Origin: Shewanella algae
GTDB lineage: Bacteria; Pseudomonadota; Gammaproteobacteria; Enterobacterales; Shewanellaceae
Assembly (NCBI RefSeq): GCF_009183365.2
Contig: NZ_CP068230.1
Span: 2,633,001-2,697,000 of the forward strand
DNA length: 64,000 nucleotides
Direction: 5' to 3'
Shown here: piece after piece, positions 8,185 through 16,304 of the stretch
Numbering within the stretch: the first letter of the stretch is position 1
Layout of the letters: every line of letters starts with the position of its first letter
Program-made: the position numbers and the translations under genes
The notes under the pieces: model-generated
What the model was told of the DNA's origin: nothing
Seen by the model: the letters and a program-made list of their open reading frames with translations, nothing else
Database searches by the model: none

Positions 8185-8421
8185 TTAGTGACGAAAGCCG
8201 CTGGCGAAAAAGGTGTTTCCACAGACAGGGCAAGACATTTTAATGGGTAACGGCTGAAATCCAAGTAAAACCATGATGCAGAGTCCAACTGGTACTGCTA
8301 ACCAGTTGCCGGCAAAATGAGAAATGATCTTGGCTTCAGTGATATGGTCGGTTTGGGGTTGAAACGAACATGCCTGACAATGACAGGCGTTGTAATGCTT
8401 GATGATGCGCTCAAGTCTCAC
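8185..8421 (-). CDS. Small CxxC - membrane segment - CPxC protein (LITAF-like layout)
   Basis: A 78-residue protein of unknown function. An N-terminal cysteine cluster (CHCQAC, Cys13/15/18) and a C-terminal SCPVCG knuckle flank a hydrophobic stretch of about 24 residues. This matches the layout of LITAF-like zinc domains, in which two CxxC halves are brought together at the membrane face; homology is not proven. An ATG exists at 8442, but GGAGGA at 8433-8428 lies six bases before GTG 8421, which makes the GTG the likely start. The downstream lipoprotein gene follows in the same direction. Confidence 0.55.
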   Translation of the reverse strand: MRLERIIKHYNACHCQACSFQPQTDHITEAKIISHFAGNWLAVPVGLCIMVLLGFQPLPIKMSCPVCGNTFFASGFRH

Positions 8422-8600
8422 AAAGGCTCCTCCCTGAGTCATACGGCTTATTTATCGGCAGTCGTTGCAGCAGCAACAGAACTGACCAATAAAAACCAAT
8501 AGCCTACCCTTTTCAAATCAAGCTACCCTAAAGCCAATAACAGTGCAAGCCAGCCTAAAGGACTAAAATTGTTGATTTTGTTGCCTATAAAAACACCGGA

Positions 8601-8630
8601 GCAAAGAAAAGGCTACCTCGGGTAGCCTTA
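8601..8630 (-). terminator. Terminator of the zwf-pgl-edd-eda operon
   Basis: On the minus strand GGCTACCCGAGGTAGCC (8611-8628) is followed by TTTTCTTT. It lies about 20 bases after the eda stop codon and closes the operon. Confidence 0.85.
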
Positions 8631-8649
8631 TTCATTCACTGCCAGATGC

Positions 8650-9291
8650 TCACAACGCCGCGATGGCTTCCTGGCATAGCCTGGTGATCCTGGCCCAGTC
8701 GCCTTGCTCCATCGCTTCCACCGGGGCAATCCAGCTGCCACCGATACAATCGACATTCCCCAGCGCCAGGTAGTCTTTGTAGCTGCTCGGGGTGATCCCG
8801 CCGGTTGGGCAGAAACGGACATCGGCCAGTGGACCACTGAAAGCCTTGAGCGCATTGACCCCGCCTGAAGCCTCTGCCGGGAAGAACTTGAAGTGGGTAT
8901 AGCCCAGACCCAGTCCCACCATGACTTCGGAGATACTGGCCACCCCCGGAATAAGCGGGATCTTACCGGCTTTACCCGCCTTGAGCAGTTCCACAGTCGC
9001 CCCCGGGGTGATGGCAAACTGAGCGCCGGCCTCTGCCGCCTGCGCCAATTGCGCTTCATTCAGTATGGTGCCGGCACCGACCAAGGCTTCCGGTACCTCG
9101 GCAGCTATCCGCCCTATGGCCTCGAGGGCACAATCGGTACGCAGCGTCACTTCCAGTACCCGAATGCCGCCGGCAACCAGGGCCTTGGCCAGGGGCACCG
9201 CATGTTCAATCTTGTTGATAACCATTACCGGAATGATCGGGCTCAGTTTAAATATGTCCTTAGGTTGCAAGGACCAGTTATTCTCAAGCAT
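8650..9291 (-). CDS. eda: KHG/KDPG aldolase Eda
   Basis: Eda splits 2-keto-3-deoxy-6-phosphogluconate into pyruvate and glyceraldehyde-3-phosphate, the last step of the Entner-Doudoroff pathway. The 213-residue protein has RVLEVTLRT near residue 44-52, VGAGTILN near 71, the Schiff-base lysine in FKFFPAEASGG near 134, and CPTGGI near 160. It is the last gene of the minus-strand zwf-pgl-edd-eda operon, 19 bases after edd. Confidence 0.97.
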   Translation of the reverse strand: MLENNWSLQPKDIFKLSPIIPVMVINKIEHAVPLAKALVAGGIRVLEVTLRTDCALEAIGRIAAEVPEALVGAGTILNEAQLAQAAEAGAQFAITPGATVELLKAGKAGKIPLIPGVASISEVMVGLGLGYTHFKFFPAEASGGVNALKAFSGPLADVRFCPTGGITPSSYKDYLALGNVDCIGGSWIAPVEAMEQGDWARITRLCQEAIAAL

Positions 9292-9310
9292 GTACTTTAT
9301 TCCTTAATGA

Positions 9311-11137
9311 TTAGTAATAGTCATCTATGGCACTGGTACTGCGAGCACCGGTTTCAGGGCTGCTGAGATTGGCGCGCAGCGCACTGAACAACTCACGGCC
9401 CATACCGTAACGCACACTTCTCAATTCCACTTTATCGGCACTTCTTGCGGCCAGTTGCTGCTCATCGACCAGCAGACTGAGTTCGCCCTTTTCGGCATCG
9501 ACCCGCACCAAATCACCGCTGTGCACCTTGGCTATCATACCGCCATCGAGCGCTTCCGGCGTCAGGTGAATAGCCGCCGGCACCTTGCCTGAGGCTCCTG
9601 ACATACGGCCATCGGTCACCAGGGCAACTTTAAAGCCCCTGTCCTGCAAAGTCCCGAGAATAGGCGTCAGCTTATGCAGCTCAGGCATGCCGTTGGCCTT
9701 GGGGCCTTGCCCCTTGACCACCACCACACAGTCCTTATCCAGTTGACCACTGGTAAAGAGCTCATTGAGTTGGTTCTGATCGTCGATAACCACAGCAGGT
9801 GCTTCCACCACTCTGTGTTGCTCCTGCACCGCAGAAACCTTGATAACCGCCCGGCCCAGATTGCCCTTGAGCAGCTTAAGACCACCGTTGCTCTGAAACG
9901 GCTTGGCCGCTGAAGTCAGCACTTCGCTGTCCAGACTTTCGGTCGGGCCATCCACCCAACTGAGCTCGCCATTGAGCAACTTGGGCTCTTTGGTGTAACG
10001 CTCAAGACCAAAGCCGGCAACCGTGTTGACGTCTTGATGCAGTAAACCTGCATCCAGCAACTGCCGCACCAGATAAGCCATCCCACCGGCGGCATGGAAA
10101 TGGTTGATGTCGGCATGGCCGTTGGGATAAACCCTGGCTAGCAGCGGCACTACATCCGACAGTTCGGAGAAATCATCCCAGTTGACTATGATGCCGGCCG
10201 CACGGGCCGCCGCCACTATGTGCATGGTGAGATTGGTCGAACCGCCGGTGGCCAGCAGAGCCACTATGCCGTTGACTATCGACTTTTCACACACCAGCTC
10301 GCCTATGGGGCTGTATTGGTTGCCAAGTTCGGTCAAACGGCACACCTGTTTGGCGGCCGCCTTATTGAGCGCCTCACGCAAAGGGTCGTCCGGATTAACA
10401 AATGAGGAGCCGGGTAACTGCAGTCCCATGACTTCCAGCATCAACTGGTTGCTGTTGGCCGTACCGTAGAAGGTACAGGTTCCCGCGCTGTGATAGGACT
10501 TGGACTCGGCTTCGAGCAAGGCGGCTCTATCGACTTTGCCTTCAGCAAACTGTTGGCGAATACGGGCTTTTTCCTTGTTGGGGATCCCGGACTTCATCGG
10601 TCCCGCCGGCACAAACAACATGGGCAGATGACCAAAGCTCAGGGCGCCAATCAGTAGCCCAGGGACTATCTTGTCACAAATACCCAGCAGCAAGGCACCA
10701 TCAAACATATTGTGGGACAGGCCAACAGCGGTAGCCATGGCAATCACTTCACGGCTCAGCAGGCTGAGCTCCATTCCGGGTTGGCCCTGGGTAACACCGT
10801 CACACATGGCCGGTACAGCGCCTGCCACCTGAGCAACGCTGCCCACTTCATTGCAGGCCTGTTTCAGCAATTCGGGATAGTGTTCATAGGGTTGGTGCGC
10901 CGAAAGCATGTCATTGAATGCTGTTACTATGCCTATGTTGGCCTTGGTCAGCTGGCGCAGGCTGTCTTTATCGGCTGGCTGACAAGCGGCAAACCCATGG
11001 GCCAGATTGCCGCAGCTCAAGCTGCTGCGGTGCACGCCCTTGGCCCTGGCTTCGGCCAATGCCGCCAGGTACTTGCCCCTGTGCTCTTGGCTGCGGGCAA
11101 TAATCCTGTCTGTTACGGCTTGAACTCTTGGGTGCAT
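9311..11137 (-). CDS. edd: 6-phosphogluconate dehydratase Edd
   Basis: Edd dehydrates 6-phosphogluconate to KDPG using an iron-sulfur cluster. The 608-residue protein belongs to the IlvD/Edd family. Key segments are FNDMLSAHQPYEHYP, AMCDGVTQGQPGMELS, the second cluster region GICDKIVPG, and the late VTDGRMSGASGKVPAAIHL. Its length matches E. coli Edd (603). It starts 9 bases after pgl. In Shewanella this pathway is the main route for glucose and gluconate because classical glycolysis is incomplete (known for the genus). Confidence 0.97.
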   Translation of the reverse strand: MHPRVQAVTDRIIARSQEHRGKYLAALAEARAKGVHRSSLSCGNLAHGFAACQPADKDSLRQLTKANIGIVTAFNDMLSAHQPYEHYPELLKQACNEVGSVAQVAGAVPAMCDGVTQGQPGMELSLLSREVIAMATAVGLSHNMFDGALLLGICDKIVPGLLIGALSFGHLPMLFVPAGPMKSGIPNKEKARIRQQFAEGKVDRAALLEAESKSYHSAGTCTFYGTANSNQLMLEVMGLQLPGSSFVNPDDPLREALNKAAAKQVCRLTELGNQYSPIGELVCEKSIVNGIVALLATGGSTNLTMHIVAAARAAGIIVNWDDFSELSDVVPLLARVYPNGHADINHFHAAGGMAYLVRQLLDAGLLHQDVNTVAGFGLERYTKEPKLLNGELSWVDGPTESLDSEVLTSAAKPFQSNGGLKLLKGNLGRAVIKVSAVQEQHRVVEAPAVVIDDQNQLNELFTSGQLDKDCVVVVKGQGPKANGMPELHKLTPILGTLQDRGFKVALVTDGRMSGASGKVPAAIHLTPEALDGGMIAKVHSGDLVRVDAEKGELSLLVDEQQLAARSADKVELRSVRYGMGRELFSALRANLSSPETGARSTSAIDDYY

Positions 11138-11146
11138 CTTGCCTCC

Positions 11147-11851
11147 TTAAGCGCTCCAGAACACATCGACCGGGGTCTTGCGCTGCGCCAACACGGCGCG
11201 GATCGGCATTTCCCTGGGATCGTCACTCTCGAGAGCTTGGTGATATACGGAAAGTTTGGTTTCACCGACCAGATGCAGATAGATCTGGCGGCTGCCGAGC
11301 ACGGCTTTACGGCTCAGGCTGATCCTGGCGTGAGGCGCATTGCCCGGATGCACGGCGCACAGCAGTGCATCGGTTTCCAGCGCCTCGGTCAGTTGCGCTT
11401 CGGGGGCGCAGGGAAACCAGGAGCAGGTATGACCATCATTGCCCATTCCCAACACGACCACATCGAAAGGCCGTGGGAAGTTGGCCAACTGCTCTGTGGC
11501 CATACTCAAACCCGCTTCCGGGCTGGCAAACATATTCTTCAGGCCACGAAACTTGGCACTGGCGGCGCGATTTTGCAGTAGATGCTCGCGCACCAGGCGC
11601 TCGTTGGAGTCCTTGTCTTCGGCATCCACCCAGCGCTCGTCGGCGAGCGTTATGTAAACATCGCTCCAGTCGATCATCTTGTGGCTGAGCTCGGCAAACA
11701 GTTTCAGTGGCGTCGAACCACCGGAAACCACCAGGCTAGCCTTGCCGCGGCTATCTATCGCGTTTTGCAGCGCGCCGGCAATACGCTCGGCCAACTGGGC
11801 TTCCAGCGCAGTTGGGTTGTCGAACGATTTGAATACGGTTTCTTTAATCAT
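11147..11851 (-). CDS. pgl: 6-phosphogluconolactonase Pgl (DevB type)
   Basis: Pgl hydrolyses 6-phosphogluconolactone, the product of Zwf, to 6-phosphogluconate. The 234-residue DevB/SOL-family protein shows LVVSGGSTPLKLFAEL near residues 40-55, ITLADERWVDAEDKDSNERLVREHLL near 68-92 and VLGMGNDGHTCSWFP near 132-146. It lies between zwf and edd with 9-base gaps on both sides, so the three steps are co-expressed. Confidence 0.95.
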   Translation of the reverse strand: MIKETVFKSFDNPTALEAQLAERIAGALQNAIDSRGKASLVVSGGSTPLKLFAELSHKMIDWSDVYITLADERWVDAEDKDSNERLVREHLLQNRAASAKFRGLKNMFASPEAGLSMATEQLANFPRPFDVVVLGMGNDGHTCSWFPCAPEAQLTEALETDALLCAVHPGNAPHARISLSRKAVLGSRQIYLHLVGETKLSVYHQALESDDPREMPIRAVLAQRKTPVDVFWSA

Positions 11852-11860
11852 GCTGTCTCC

Positions 11861-13333
11861 TTATTCATCCCAGGAGCGGCCGTCTTTGGTGATCAAGGCC
11901 ACTGAGGCCACAGGCCCCCAGGTACCGGCAGGATAAGGCTTGGGCTTTTCGTTGCTCATCTCCCAGGATTGAATAATGCCATCTACCCAGGTCCAGGCCT
12001 GCTCCACTTCGTCGCGGCGCACAAACAATGCCTGATTACCCAGCATAGCTTCGAGCAACAAACGTTCATAAGCATCGGCGATACGTTCGTTCTTGAAGGT
12101 GTCTGAGAAGCTCAAATCCAGCTTGGTGGTTTGCAATCGCTGTTTCTGCTCAAGCCCGGGCACCTTGTTCATCATCTGGATCTCCACCCCTTCATGTGGT
12201 TGCAGACGAATGGTCAGCTTATTGGGAGGCAGGTTACGATGGCTTGAACGATACAGGTTATGGGGTGGATTCTTGAAATAGATGACAATTTCAGAACTCT
12301 TGAACGGCATACGTTTACCGCTGCGCAGATAGAAAGGCACCCCGGCCCAGCGCCAGTTGTCAATATCGACACGCAAGGCGACAAAGGTCTCTGTGTTGGA
12401 ATCCACGTTGGCGCCCTCTTCCTCCAGGTAACCGGGAACCGGCGATCCTTTGAGGAATCCGGCCGAATACTGGCCGCGCACAGTGTTTTCAAATACATTG
12501 TCCTGATTGATGGGACGCAGCGACTTGAGCACCTTCACCTTCTCATCGCGAATGCTATCGGCATCCAGGTTCACAGGGGGGTCCATGGCAATCAAGGTCA
12601 ACACCTGCAACAGGTGGTTCTGGATCATGTCTCGCATCTGGCCGGCTTTGTCGAAATAGCCCCAGCGCCCTTCAATGCCCACCTCTTCGGCCACTGTGAT
12701 CTGTACATGATCTATGGTGCGGTTATCCCACTTGGAGGCAAACAGTGAATTGGCAAAACGCAAAGCAATCAGGTTCTGTACTGTTTCTTTACCCAGATAA
12801 TGGTCAATACGATAGACCTGACTCTCACTGAAGTAGGCAGAAACCTGATCGTTAATCACTCTGGATGACTGCAGATCTGAGCCTATGGGCTTTTCCAGCA
12901 CCACTCGGGTATCGGGATGGATCAGTTGTTGTTCATGCAGGCAACGGCAGATATCACCGAAGATGGCTGGAGGCGTAGCAAAATAGTTGACCATCACCCG
13001 CTTTGCAGGCTCGAGCAATTGGTGGAAGGCTTTGTATCCTTCAGATTCGGTAAAATTGGTGCCGACATAATGGCAACGTTCGAGGAAGCGGGAAAGCGTG
13101 GTGTCACACAGGGGTTCTTTAACAAAGGTGCTCAGGGCTGTTTTAACCAGTTCGCGAAAATCTTCGGCAGAGAATTCGTCTTTGGCAACACCTATGACCT
13201 TGGTGTCCCGATTGAGCAGGCCAGCCTTATCCAGCTGGTAGAGCGAAGGCAACAATTTGCGCCTTGCCAAGTCGCCCTTGGTACCAAAGAGTACAAAATC
13301 ACAAGCTTTGGCCTCTGATGTTGTTTTGCCCAT
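11861..13333 (-). CDS. zwf: Glucose-6-phosphate 1-dehydrogenase Zwf
   Basis: Zwf oxidises glucose-6-phosphate to the lactone with NADP+ and feeds both the Entner-Doudoroff and pentose-phosphate routes. The 490-residue protein has the cofactor-binding FGTKGDLARRKLLPS near residues 17-31, the active-site RIDHYLGKE near 175 and FYLRSGKRM near 335. It is the first gene of the minus-strand operon. A HexR-type palindrome lies 62-79 bases upstream of its start, which agrees with known HexR repression of zwf in Shewanella. Confidence 0.97.
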   Translation of the reverse strand: MGKTTSEAKACDFVLFGTKGDLARRKLLPSLYQLDKAGLLNRDTKVIGVAKDEFSAEDFRELVKTALSTFVKEPLCDTTLSRFLERCHYVGTNFTESEGYKAFHQLLEPAKRVMVNYFATPPAIFGDICRCLHEQQLIHPDTRVVLEKPIGSDLQSSRVINDQVSAYFSESQVYRIDHYLGKETVQNLIALRFANSLFASKWDNRTIDHVQITVAEEVGIEGRWGYFDKAGQMRDMIQNHLLQVLTLIAMDPPVNLDADSIRDEKVKVLKSLRPINQDNVFENTVRGQYSAGFLKGSPVPGYLEEEGANVDSNTETFVALRVDIDNWRWAGVPFYLRSGKRMPFKSSEIVIYFKNPPHNLYRSSHRNLPPNKLTIRLQPHEGVEIQMMNKVPGLEQKQRLQTTKLDLSFSDTFKNERIADAYERLLLEAMLGNQALFVRRDEVEQAWTWVDGIIQSWEMSNEKPKPYPAGTWGPVASVALITKDGRSWDE

Positions 13334-13394
13334 TGCTTAATGCTCTCCTTTTGTCGGTGGTGGTTCCGCTATGCGATGAAGAATTCCACACTTT

Positions 13395-13412
13395 TGTTGT
13401 AATATAACAACA
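13395..13412. promoter_or_regulatory. HexR-type operator upstream of zwf
   Basis: TGTTGT-AATATA-ACAACA is a palindrome with perfect 6-bp arms. Within it, TGTAATATAACAACA matches the left half and part of the right half of the Shewanella HexR consensus (TGTAATwwwATTACA, from known work). Its position upstream of zwf supports repression of the operon. Confidence 0.75.
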
Positions 13413-13606
13413 GTATTTATTAAATGCATCTATAATTTGCAAATAAAGCCGTGAGGCCAGTCTAGGCAGGTTTGGCAATAATCTGGTATGCTTTTCCTGC
13501 TTAAAACCTTCTTATCTCGGAAGTTAGCCTGTTTTCATTCCGGTATATACAGGACTTACGTCAAGATTGGTTTGCACCCTACTTTGTAGTGCTCATGCCT
13601 CAAAGA

Positions 13607-13621
13607 AATAATAAAATTACA
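13607..13621. promoter_or_regulatory. HexR-type operator upstream of hexR (autoregulation)
   Basis: AATAATAAAATTACA matches 13 of 15 positions of the HexR consensus TGTAATwwwATTACA and ends 27 bases before the hexR start. This suggests HexR controls its own gene. Confidence 0.65.
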
Positions 13622-13648
13622 TAATTTCAACCCAGCGGACGTACGCGT

Positions 13649-14503
13649 ATGAATACCCTAGAAAAGGTTCAAAAAAACCTCCCCCATTTCAGCAAGTCAG
13701 AACGCAAAGTAGCCGAAGTTATCCTGGCATCCCCCCAGACAGCTATTCACTCAAGCATAGCAACTCTGGCCAAGATGGCGGATGTCAGCGAGCCTACAGT
13801 CAACCGCTTCTGTCGTCGTTTGGATACCAAAGGTTTCCCGGATTTTAAATTACATCTGGCCCAAAGTCTCGCGAATGGTACCCCTTACGTCAGTCGTCAC
13901 GTTGAGGAAGATGATACACCCGAGTCTTATACCACCAAGATCTTCGAATCTTCCATGGCTTCTCTGGATACAGCACGCCAGAGCATAGATACCACGGCCA
14001 TCAACAAGGCGGTAGACATACTGACTCAAGCGAAAAAGATCTCTTTCTTCGGTCTTGGCGCCTCGGCCTCAGTAGCACACGATGCCCAGAACAAGTTCTT
14101 TCGCTTTAATGTACCGGTTTTATGTTTCGATGATGTGTTGATGCAACGCATGAGCTGTATCAATAGTGATGAAGGCGATGTAGTGGTGCTGATTTCCCAC
14201 ACAGGCCGCACCAAGTCTTTGATCGATATAGCAAGATTGGCCAGAGAAAACGGCGCTGCCGTGATTGGTATAACAGCGCGCCACTCGCCGCTGTCGCAGG
14301 AATGTACCCTGCCGGTTACCATGGAGGTGCCGGAGGACACTGATATGTACCTGCCTATGGCGTCACGTTTGGCTCAGTTGGTGATTATTGATGTGCTGGC
14401 GACCGGATTTACGCTACGCCGGGGTCCACGCTTCAGGGAAAGTCTCAAGCGGGTCAAAGAGGTATTGAAAGAATCCCGCATCGATAAGAGCGAGCCGCTG
14501 TAA
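13649..14503 (+). CDS. hexR: HexR, RpiR-family regulator of central carbon metabolism
   Basis: HexR senses KDPG and controls zwf, edd, pyruvate kinase and other central carbon genes. The 284-residue protein has an N-terminal RpiR helix-turn-helix (IATLAKMADVSEPTVNRFCRRL, roughly residues 38-59) and a SIS sugar-phosphate domain with FFGLGASASVAHDAQNKFFRF near 131-151 and VVLISHTGRTKSLIDIAR near 183-200. It is divergent from zwf and directly upstream of pykA, with operators on both sides. Length and arrangement match the S. oneidensis system. Confidence 0.95.
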   Translation: MNTLEKVQKNLPHFSKSERKVAEVILASPQTAIHSSIATLAKMADVSEPTVNRFCRRLDTKGFPDFKLHLAQSLANGTPYVSRHVEEDDTPESYTTKIFESSMASLDTARQSIDTTAINKAVDILTQAKKISFFGLGASASVAHDAQNKFFRFNVPVLCFDDVLMQRMSCINSDEGDVVVLISHTGRTKSLIDIARLARENGAAVIGITARHSPLSQECTLPVTMEVPEDTDMYLPMASRLAQLVIIDVLATGFTLRRGPRFRESLKRVKEVLKESRIDKSEPL

Positions 14504-14524
14504 TCCCCTTTCCCGTAAGCTCCA

Positions 14525-14552
14525 GGGCAGTTACCAAAATTGGCAACTGCCC
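14525..14552 (+). terminator. Long hairpin between hexR and pykA
   Basis: GGGCAGTTACCAA pairs with TTGGCAACTGCCC around AA, a 13-bp stem with one mismatch, 21 bases after the hexR stop. There is no T-run, so it is not a classic terminator. It may limit read-through from hexR to pykA or protect the hexR mRNA end. Confidence 0.45.
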
Positions 14553-14614
14553 ATGCCCCGCCTAAAATTAGCCGTAACTCACAAAAATAAAACTTTGAGT
14601 TAGATCATTTTGTC

Positions 14615-14629
14615 TGTAAGTTTCCTACA
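14615..14629. promoter_or_regulatory. HexR-type operator overlapping the pykA promoter
   Basis: TGTAAGTTTCCTACA is a degenerate HexR palindrome (TGTAA....TACA conserved). It overlaps a possible -35 element (CTACAT, 14625-14630) that lies 17 bases before TAATAT at 14648-14653. Binding would block RNA polymerase, consistent with known HexR repression of pykA. Confidence 0.6.
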
Positions 14630-14690
14630 TATTGAGCCGATGTCTGTTAATATAGCGTAAGATTTTTTTAAAACTTAAACGGAGTATATT

Positions 14691-16130
14691 ATGTTCCGCA
14701 GAACCAAGATCGTTACCACGCTGGGCCCAGCCACAGATCGTGATGATAACCTGCGTCGTATCATAGCAGCAGGTGCCAACGTTGTTCGCCTCAACTTCTC
14801 CCACGGTTCCCCCGAAGATCACCTAAAACGCGCCAGCCAGGCTCGCAGTATTGCGAAAGAGCTTGGTGTACACGTTGCCATCCTCGGCGATCTTCAGGGT
14901 CCGAAAATCCGTGTTTCCACCTTCAAGGACAATAAGAAAGTCCAACTCAATCTCGGCCAGCCATTCATTCTGGATGCCGAGCTGGGTAAAGGCGAAGGCG
15001 ATGAAACCCAGGTGGGTATCGATTACAAGGAACTGCCGGACGATGTGGTTGTCGGTGATATCCTGATGCTGGACGATGGCCGGGTACAACTGAAAGTCGA
15101 AAAGGTAGAAGGCCGTAAGGTACATACCAGCGTGACAGTTGCCGGTCCCCTGTCCAACAACAAGGGGATCAACAAGAAAGGCGGTGGTCTGTCTGCCGCG
15201 GCGCTGACAGATAAAGACAAGCAGGACATTGTCACTGCGGCACAAATTCAGGTCGATTACCTGGCGGTATCCTTCCCCCGCAGCGGCGCCGATCTTAACT
15301 ATGCCCGCGAACTGGCGCAAAAGGCCGGCAGCAATGCCCTGATAGTATCCAAGGTAGAGCGCGCCGAAGCCGTAGCTTCCGATGAAGCGATGGACGATGT
15401 GATCCTCGCCTCAGATGCCGTCATGGTTGCCCGCGGCGACCTGGGTGTAGAAATTGGCGATCCGGCTCTGGTTGCCGTGCAGAAAAAGCTGATCAGCCGC
15501 TCGCGTCAACTCAACAAGGTGGTGATCACCGCGACCCAGATGATGGAGTCTATGATCAGCAGCCCTATGCCTACCCGCGCCGAAGTCATGGACGTAGCCA
15601 ACGCCGTACTCGATGGTACAGACGCAGTGATGCTCTCTGCCGAGACCGCCGCCGGGGATTATCCGGAAGAAACAGTTCAGGCCATGGCCAGGGTTTGTCT
15701 CGGCGCCGAAGCACATCCCAGTGTGCGGGTATCCAAGCACCGTCTGGATGAAAGCTTCAGCTCCATAGAAGAAACCATAGCGCTGTCTACCATGTATGCC
15801 GCCAACCATATGCAGGGCGTCAAGGCGATTATCGCCCTGACCGAATCCGGTGCAACGCCCAAGTTGATGTCACGGATAAGCTCGGCGCTGCCTATCTTCG
15901 CCCTCGCCCGTCATCAGCCTACTTTGGCCAAGATGGCGCTCTATCGTGGTGTCTATCCGGTTGAGTTTGACTCCACCGTTTATGCCGCCGATGAGCTGGC
16001 GAAAAAAGCCCTTGAAAGCCTCAAGGCCAAGGGATACCTGGAGAGTGGTGACATGGTGCTCATGACCAAGGGGGATGCCATGGAAACCGTAGGTGGCACC
16101 AATACCTGCAAGGTGTTGATCGTAGCCTAA
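14691..16130 (+). CDS. pykA: Pyruvate kinase PykA (type II)
   Basis: PykA converts phosphoenolpyruvate and ADP to pyruvate and ATP. The 479-residue protein has RRTKIVTTLGPATD at the start, LNFSHGSPEDH near 34, GDLQGPKIRV near 67, the active-site region VMVARGDLGVEI near 244 and ITATQMMESMI near 280. The length and PykA-like C-terminus suggest the AMP/ribose-phosphate-activated type rather than the PykF type, which is an inference. It is downstream of hexR and has its own HexR-type operator. Confidence 0.96.
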   Translation: MFRRTKIVTTLGPATDRDDNLRRIIAAGANVVRLNFSHGSPEDHLKRASQARSIAKELGVHVAILGDLQGPKIRVSTFKDNKKVQLNLGQPFILDAELGKGEGDETQVGIDYKELPDDVVVGDILMLDDGRVQLKVEKVEGRKVHTSVTVAGPLSNNKGINKKGGGLSAAALTDKDKQDIVTAAQIQVDYLAVSFPRSGADLNYARELAQKAGSNALIVSKVERAEAVASDEAMDDVILASDAVMVARGDLGVEIGDPALVAVQKKLISRSRQLNKVVITATQMMESMISSPMPTRAEVMDVANAVLDGTDAVMLSAETAAGDYPEETVQAMARVCLGAEAHPSVRVSKHRLDESFSSIEETIALSTMYAANHMQGVKAIIALTESGATPKLMSRISSALPIFALARHQPTLAKMALYRGVYPVEFDSTVYAADELAKKALESLKAKGYLESGDMVLMTKGDAMETVGGTNTCKVLIVA

Positions 16131-16164
16131 TGGCTTGCCAATAGCGCTAAGCTGATAACAAAAC

Positions 16165-16199
16165 AGAAAAGGTACGCCGAGACGTACCTTTTTTATTTC
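16165..16199 (+). terminator. Terminator after pykA
   Basis: AAAAGGTACG-CCGAGA-CGTACCTTTTTTATTT (stem about 16167-16190) lies some 35 bases after the pykA stop codon and has a strong T-run. Confidence 0.9.
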
Positions 16200-16304
16200 T
16201 ACTGCTTTTGTTCTGTTTCAGACTTGGTGATTTTGTTTACATCAGAGCTAAGCCCGCTTGGGACAGGCTTACCAAACTGAAATTCAGATACCAATCAATC
16301 TCAA

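Larger units (their letters stand above)
13334..13648. other. zwf-hexR divergent control region
   Basis: This 315-bp intergenic stretch separates zwf (minus) and hexR (plus). It contains the zwf-side operator at 13395-13412 and the hexR-side operator at 13607-13621. No gene is seen between them. Confidence 0.8.

Noticed and set aside
10712..11581. A 289-codon plus-strand frame opposite edd and pgl
   Set aside because: It spans the junction of two well-supported genes on the other strand and has no protein-like motifs.
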